A DNA stretch of 36,852 nucleotides, taken from contig ABYL01000066.1 of assembly GCA_000173575.1 (NCBI GenBank), positions 1-36,852 on the forward strand, read 5' to 3'. The position numbers and the translations under genes are program-made. The notes under the pieces were generated by a model that saw only the letters and a list, made by a program, of their open reading frames with translations, was not told the DNA's origin and searched no databases. The DNA is from Burkholderia sp. H160 (lineage in GTDB: Bacteria > Pseudomonadota > Gammaproteobacteria > Burkholderiales > Burkholderiaceae). Below, piece by piece: positions 32,636 through 36,852 of this stretch. Position 1 is the first letter of the stretch. Every line of letters begins with the position of its first letter.

Positions 32636-33943
32636 ATGGCCGCATCCTATTTCCCCCGCTGGCGCCGCCAGTCTGCCGCCGCCGAGGGCGGCATCGTCGG
32701 CATCGACGAACGGCTCGCGTGGCCGCAGATGTTCGCCATGGGCATCCAGCACGTCGTCGCGATGTTCGGTGCGACCGTGCTCGCGCCGTTGCTGATGGGC
32801 TTCGATCCAAACCTGTGCATCTTCATGTCGGGGATCGGCACGCTGCTGTTCTTCGTGCTCGTCGGCGGACGCGTGCCGAGCTATCTCGGCTCGAGCTTCG
32901 CGTTCATTGGGCTCGTGATCGCGGTGACGGGCTACGGCGGACACGGCGCGAATCCGAACATTCCGGTCGCGTTGGGCGGCATCATCGCGTGCGGTGTCGC
33001 GTACGCGGTGATCGGCCTGATCGTGTCGGCGGTCGGTACCGGCTGGGTCGAAACGCTGATGCCGCCGGTCGTCACGGGTGCGATCGTCTGCGTGATCGGC
33101 CTGAACCTCGCGCCGATTGCCGTGCACGGCGTGAGCGGCAGCAACTTCGATTCGTGGATGGCGCTCGTGACGGTGCTGTGCGTCGGCGCGGTCGCGGTGT
33201 TCGCGCGCGGCATGCTGCAGCGTCTGCTGATCCTGGTCGGCCTGCTGCTTGCCTACGTCATTTACGCGATCGTCACGAACGGCCTCGGCATGGGTAAGCC
33301 GATCGATTTCTCGATCGTCGCGAACGCCGCGTGGTTCGGCATGCCGCAGTTCATGTCGCCGGTGTTCGACCCGCACGCGATGACGCTGCTCGCGCCGATC
33401 GCGGTGATCCTCGTCGCCGAAAACCTCGGCCACATCAAGGCGGTGAGCGCGATGACGGGCCAGAACCTCGACCGCTATATCGGCCGCGCGTTTATCGGCG
33501 ATGCGCTCGCGACGATCGTGTCCGGCTTCGCGGGCGGCACCGGCGTGACGACGTACGCGGAGAACATCGGCGTGATGGCGGTGACGAAAATCTATTCGAC
33601 GCTGGTGTTCGTGATCGCCGCGCTGATCGCCCTCGTGCTCGGCTTCTCGCCGAAGTTCGGTGCGGTGATCCAGACGATCCCAGGGCCGGTGCTGGGTGGG
33701 GTGTCGATCGTCGTGTTCGGGCTGATCGCGGTGACGGGCGCGCGCATCTGGGTCGTCAACAAGGTCGACTTCTCCGACAACCGCAATCTGATCGTGGCGG
33801 CCGTCACGCTCGTGCTCGGCGCCGGCGACTTCTCCTTGAAGCTCGGCAACTTCGGGCTCGGCGGTATCGGCACCGCGACGTTCGGCGCGATCATCCTGTA
33901 TGCGCTGTTGAGAAGAAAGCCGACGCAAGGGCCGGCGGCCTGA
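32636..33943 (+). CDS. NCS2 family uracil/xanthine permease
   Basis: Inner-membrane nucleobase:proton symporter, 435 residues, about 14 hydrophobic segments. Family motifs: MGIQHVVAMFGATVLAP in TM1, PSYLGSSFAFIG (TM3 substrate strand), VAENLGHIKAVSAMTGQNLD (TM8, Glu binding nucleobase) and GVTTYAENIGVMAVTKIYS (TM10). These match the UraA/RutG branch, so uracil is the likeliest substrate. GAGGAGA lies upstream of the ATG. No pyrimidine catabolic genes are adjacent. A hairpin separates it from the convergent antiporter gene. Confidence 0.9.
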   Translation: MAASYFPRWRRQSAAAEGGIVGIDERLAWPQMFAMGIQHVVAMFGATVLAPLLMGFDPNLCIFMSGIGTLLFFVLVGGRVPSYLGSSFAFIGLVIAVTGYGGHGANPNIPVALGGIIACGVAYAVIGLIVSAVGTGWVETLMPPVVTGAIVCVIGLNLAPIAVHGVSGSNFDSWMALVTVLCVGAVAVFARGMLQRLLILVGLLLAYVIYAIVTNGLGMGKPIDFSIVANAAWFGMPQFMSPVFDPHAMTLLAPIAVILVAENLGHIKAVSAMTGQNLDRYIGRAFIGDALATIVSGFAGGTGVTTYAENIGVMAVTKIYSTLVFVIAALIALVLGFSPKFGAVIQTIPGPVLGGVSIVVFGLIAVTGARIWVVNKVDFSDNRNLIVAAVTLVLGAGDFSLKLGNFGLGGIGTATFGAIILYALLRRKPTQGPAA

Positions 33944-33951
33944 GCGTCGAT

Positions 33952-33980
33952 CGGCACCGGCGTTTCACGCGCCGGTGCCG
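33952..33980. terminator. Hairpin between convergent permease and antiporter genes
   Basis: CGGCACCGGCG pairs over eleven bases with CGCCGGTGCCG, loop of seven. No T-run, so factor-independent termination is uncertain. Confidence 0.5.
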
Positions 33981-34002
33981 TGGTTGATGCGGCGGCGAAC
34001 CC

Positions 34003-35658
34003 CTACCTTTTGCGCGCGGTCAGCGCCGTCTCCGACAGATCCACCTCACGCATCAGCTTGTTCAGCGTCTCGTCGTTGATCCGCTGGCTGTTGCGCAAAT
34101 CGAGCAGCGTCTTGCGTTCGGCGCGCATCGCCTCGAGCCTCATGCGGAATTCGAGCGCATCGGCGCGGCGCGCGAGTTCGCGTGGCGCCTGTTCGTCGTC
34201 GAGCGTCGCGAGCCGGCGGCGGTACAGGTCCATCACACGGGCGGTCACATCGGTCGCATAAGCCTGCGCTGATTCCTCGAGATCCACGGACTCGCTGTCG
34301 CGCAGATGACCGACCGCGCGAATCGCCGACTGCGCGGCGAGCGTCCGCGCGAGCGCTTCCTCGGCCGCATGCGGGTCCTTGCCGCGCCGCGAGCCGCGCA
34401 GCAGCAGCGGCAACGCGGCCACCGCCACCAGCAGCGACAGCAGGATCACGCCGGACGCGATGAAGATCGCGAGATCGCGTCCCGGCAGCGGCGTGCCGTT
34501 GGGCAGCAACTCCGGCAACGACAACACGCCGGCGAGCGTCACCGCGCCGCGCACGCCCGCCACCGTCGTCACCGATACCATGCGCAACCCCGGCACCGCA
34601 TTCGCGACGCCGTGCTTCGCCGCGCCACGGCTCGCGAACCAGCGCAGCAGCCACACCCACACGAAGCGCATCGCGTACAGCGCGGTCGCGACCGCGACGA
34701 TGTAGCCGATCAGCAGCGCGACCTGCGCGTCGCTGGTTTCGTGCGCATCGAGCAGCGCGCGGCCGAGGATGCGCGGAAACTGCAGCCCGAGCATGATGAA
34801 CACCATGCCGTTGAACACGAACTCGATCATCGTCCACGTGCTCACGGCCCGCACGCGCGAGGCGACCTGCCACGTATTCGTGTTGCTCGCGTAGTTCATC
34901 ACCATGCCGGCGGAGACCGCGGCGAGGATGCCCGACAGCTCGAAGCGCTCGGCGGTCAGATAGGCGGCGAACGGAATCAGCAACGTCATCACCACGCCGG
35001 GCGCGGGGTCGCCTTCTTCGCTGAGACTGAGGAAGCGCGCGGACACGAAGCTGACCGCCGCGCTCACCGCCGCGCCGACCGCAAGGCCGCCCACCGCGAT
35101 GATCACGAAGCTCACCGACGCTTCACGCAGCGAGAACATGCCGGTCAGCGCCGCGGCGATGGCGAACCTCAGCGCGACGAGGCCCGACGCGTCGTTCATC
35201 AGCGCCTCGCCTTCGAGGATGTGCATCAACTGCCCCGGAATCTTGCCCTTGCCGGCGATGCCCGATAGCGCGACCGCGTCGGTCGGCGACAACACCGCGG
35301 CGAGCGCGAACGCGACCGGCAGCGAGATCTGCGGCACCAGCGCGTGCACGAAGTAGCCGACCACCAGCACCGTCATGAACACGAGTCCGAGTGCGAGCAT
35401 CAGGATCGCGCGGCGCGCCATGAAGAACTCGCGTTTCGGAATGCGCCAGCCATCCGCGAACAGCAGCGGCGGAATGAACAGCAGCATGAAGATTTCCGGA
35501 TCGAACGCGACATGCAAGTCGAGGCGCGGCCACGCGAGCAGCGCGCCGATCGCAATCTGCACGAGCGGCAGCGGCAGCTTGAAAGGCAACGCGCGGGTCA
35601 GCACGCCGGACGCCGCGACGGCGAGCAGCAGGATCAGGACGGTGAAGACAATTTCCAT
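34003..35658 (-). CDS. Na+/H+ antiporter, CPA1 family
   Basis: Inner-membrane monovalent cation/proton antiporter, 551 residues, about 12 TM segments over the first 420 residues. Family motifs: PPLLFADGW (TM3), LAAVLSPTDAVAL (TM5) and EGEALMNDASGLVALR with the ND transport pair (TM6), then GVRGAVTLAGVLSLP (TM11-like). A hydrophilic, helical cytoplasmic tail of about 120 residues, rich in Arg, Glu and Leu, follows and may be regulatory (YjcE-like). ATG at 35658 opens directly into TM1 and no good ribosome site is visible. Ion choice (Na+, K+ or both) cannot be read from sequence. Confidence 0.9.
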   Translation of the reverse strand: MEIVFTVLILLLAVAASGVLTRALPFKLPLPLVQIAIGALLAWPRLDLHVAFDPEIFMLLFIPPLLFADGWRIPKREFFMARRAILMLALGLVFMTVLVVGYFVHALVPQISLPVAFALAAVLSPTDAVALSGIAGKGKIPGQLMHILEGEALMNDASGLVALRFAIAAALTGMFSLREASVSFVIIAVGGLAVGAAVSAAVSFVSARFLSLSEEGDPAPGVVMTLLIPFAAYLTAERFELSGILAAVSAGMVMNYASNTNTWQVASRVRAVSTWTMIEFVFNGMVFIMLGLQFPRILGRALLDAHETSDAQVALLIGYIVAVATALYAMRFVWVWLLRWFASRGAAKHGVANAVPGLRMVSVTTVAGVRGAVTLAGVLSLPELLPNGTPLPGRDLAIFIASGVILLSLLVAVAALPLLLRGSRRGKDPHAAEEALARTLAAQSAIRAVGHLRDSESVDLEESAQAYATDVTARVMDLYRRRLATLDDEQAPRELARRADALEFRMRLEAMRAERKTLLDLRNSQRINDETLNKLMREVDLSETALTARKR

Positions 35659-35971
35659 CGTGTGTTCCGGGCGAAAGAATGCGGACGGGCGAGATGCCCA
35701 GCGTCGAGTGTAGCCCGGCGGCGTGAGCGCTCGCGGCGTGCTCCGCCGCGACGCTCACCACGAGTCGCGCACCGTAACGGTGCGCGCCGCGCCCACGGTC
35801 GGCGCATGCACCTTGTCCCCGGTGCAATCTTTCGGCGGAGTGATGGTGCAATGTGCGCCACCGTGCGCATGGACCTTGCTTAACCGGTAACGATGACGCA
35901 CATTTTGAGAGTCGGCATCGGTCTCGTTGCTCCCGCGTTCGGACCGCCCGACTCTCGTGTAAGAGGATTGC
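35659..35971. other. Divergent intergenic region with two strong palindromes
   Basis: 313 bp. A 15-pair hairpin (GTGAGCG-C-TCGCGGCG with CGCCGCGA-CGCTCAC, 35723-35758) is followed after 7 bases by a nine-pair hairpin (CGCGCACCG / CGGTGCGCG, 35766-35786). No T-run follows either. No gene is supported. They lie 65-130 bp upstream of the antiporter start and about 185-250 bp before the EAL gene. Confidence 0.55.
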
Positions 35972-36852
35972 ATGACCATTGCGCAACAGGACAGGGCGGC
36001 GAGCCTGCCGCACGGCTTCGAGGTCGAGGTGACCTCGGGCCTTCAACGCTATTCGGTGCAGCATGGCGAGCTGACGCTGACGAGCGTATTCCAGCCGATT
36101 TTCAGCCTGTCGCATATGCGCGCGGTCGGCTACGAGGGCTTGCTGCGCGCGCACGACGCGCTCGATTGTGCGGTGTCGCCGCTCGACGTATTCGGCGAGG
36201 CCGCGCGGATCGGCGACGCGCTGCAGATCGACCGGCTCGCGCAGACGCTGCATCTGGAGAACTTCAAGGTGCTCGGTGCCGAGCGCGAGTGGCTGTTTCT
36301 GAACGTGCACCCGGGCGTGCTGACCGACCCGTACCTCGCGGCGGCGCTGCTTGCGAATCTGCGGCGGCTCGATCTGTCGCCGCGACGCGTCGTGCTTGAA
36401 GTGCTCGAGCAGTGCGCCGAAGATCTCGAACGACTCGCCGACGCGGTGCGCGAGTTTCGCGAGCGCGGCTTCCTGATCGCGCTCGACGATTTCGGCGCGG
36501 GACATTCGAACATCGAGCGCATCTGGCAACTGAATCCCGACATCGTGAAGCTCGACCGCATCATGCTGTCGCACGCCGCGCATCGCGCCGACATGGCGAC
36601 GATCCTGCCGGGGCTCGTGTCGCTGCTGCATGAGGCGGGCAAGCTCGTGCTGATCGAAGGCGTCGAAACCGAGCACGAAGCGCAGATGGCGCTCGCCTGC
36701 AATGCCGACTTCGTGCAGGGCTTTTTCTTCGGGCGGCCGAGTCCGGGTGTCGCCGATGCGGCGCATGCGGTTGCGTGCATTGGCGAAGTCACCGAGCGTT
36801 ACCGCGAGCAGGCCGAGGCGCGCGAGCGGCGCAGCGCGATGCGGCTCGCGCC
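35972..36852 (+). CDS. EAL-domain c-di-GMP phosphodiesterase (3' end outside window)
   Basis: 293 codons are visible and the frame is open at the window edge. An EAL domain begins almost at once (about 38-260). Conserved residues are in place: Glu55, Asn111 (FLNVHP), Glu143, the Asp172-Asp173 pair in LDDFGAGHSN, Lys193 (DIVKLDR), Glu229/232 (IEGVETEHE) and Gln249 (VQGFFFGRP). The signature itself reads EGLLR and not EALLR; the metal-binding Glu is kept. Hydrolysis of c-di-GMP is therefore likely. Another domain may follow beyond the edge. AGAGG lies seven bases before the ATG. Confidence 0.88.
   Translation, partial: MTIAQQDRAASLPHGFEVEVTSGLQRYSVQHGELTLTSVFQPIFSLSHMRAVGYEGLLRAHDALDCAVSPLDVFGEAARIGDALQIDRLAQTLHLENFKVLGAEREWLFLNVHPGVLTDPYLAAALLANLRRLDLSPRRVVLEVLEQCAEDLERLADAVREFRERGFLIALDDFGAGHSNIERIWQLNPDIVKLDRIMLSHAAHRADMATILPGLVSLLHEAGKLVLIEGVETEHEAQMALACNADFVQGFFFGRPSPGVADAAHAVACIGEVTERYREQAEARERRSAMRLA

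Noticed and set aside
32540-33928. A 462-codon minus-strand frame opposite the NCS2 permease
   Set aside because: Its product is dominated by Arg, His, Asp and Glu repeats with no motif; it mirrors the codon bias of the permease gene.

Overview
The window is high-GC chromosomal DNA of a betaproteobacterium. Protein content and gene order point to the Burkholderiaceae, most likely Paraburkholderia or a close relative: a short Burkholderia-type H-NS, HiPIP, a Burkholderia-type BON lipoprotein, anthranilate dioxygenase, and the rsmI-yraN-diaA-BON block. This assignment comes from recognised sequence character, not from a database search. No phage, insertion sequence, integron or CRISPR array is visible. 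The only tRNA is tRNA-Ala(CGC).

Layout. 1-705: 3'-truncated soluble sensor histidine kinase. 1.1-1.9 kb: ferredoxin-NADP reductase (fpr). 1.9-2.8 kb: geneless stretch with an orphan intrinsic terminator. 2.8-5.1 kb: LacI-family regulator divergent from an aldose 1-epimerase, with three copies of one 11-bp operator-like word and a short leader ORF. 5.2-6.6 kb: EEP nuclease-family protein and an exported protein. 6.9-9.8 kb: Lon-like AAA ATPase, FAD oxidoreductase and HiPIP. 9.9-13.8 kb: amidase, dienelactone hydrolase and nitronate monooxygenase. 14-15.4 kb: branched-chain amino-acid binding protein behind a strongly folded leader. 15.5-20.2 kb: MFS transporter, HugZ-like protein, H-NS, CDF metal exporter and Lrp regulator. 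20.3-21.5 kb: coupled exonuclease and metallo-hydrolase pair. 21.7-22.1 kb: a candidate structured RNA. 22.2-26.3 kb: rlpA, rsmI, yraN (interrupted by an in-frame stop), diaA/gmhA-like gene, BON lipoprotein and cytochrome c (the last two joined into one frame). 26.3 kb: tRNA-Ala. 26.6-30.6 kb: AraC regulator and antABC-like anthranilate dioxygenase operon, convergent. 30.8-36.9 kb: diguanylate cyclase, NCS2 permease, CPA1 antiporter and a 3'-truncated EAL phosphodiesterase.

How the genes work together. The clearest functional unit is antA-antB-antC (oxygenase large and small subunits plus reductase) with its AraC-type regulator. A 22-bp-spaced direct repeat upstream of antA looks like that regulator's binding site. 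The LacI/epimerase pair forms a small sugar-responsive unit in which operator copies overlap both divergent promoters. The rsmI-yraN-diaA-BON block matches the E. coli yraL-N-O-P arrangement. GGDEF and EAL proteins lie near each other but in separate units.

Most worth checking: the densely folded RNA-like region at 21.73-22.07 kb, the single-base defects in yraN and the BON/cytochrome c junction, the repeated LacI-type sites, the leader peptide before the epimerase, the folded leader of the binding-protein gene, and the orphan terminator near 2.7 kb.
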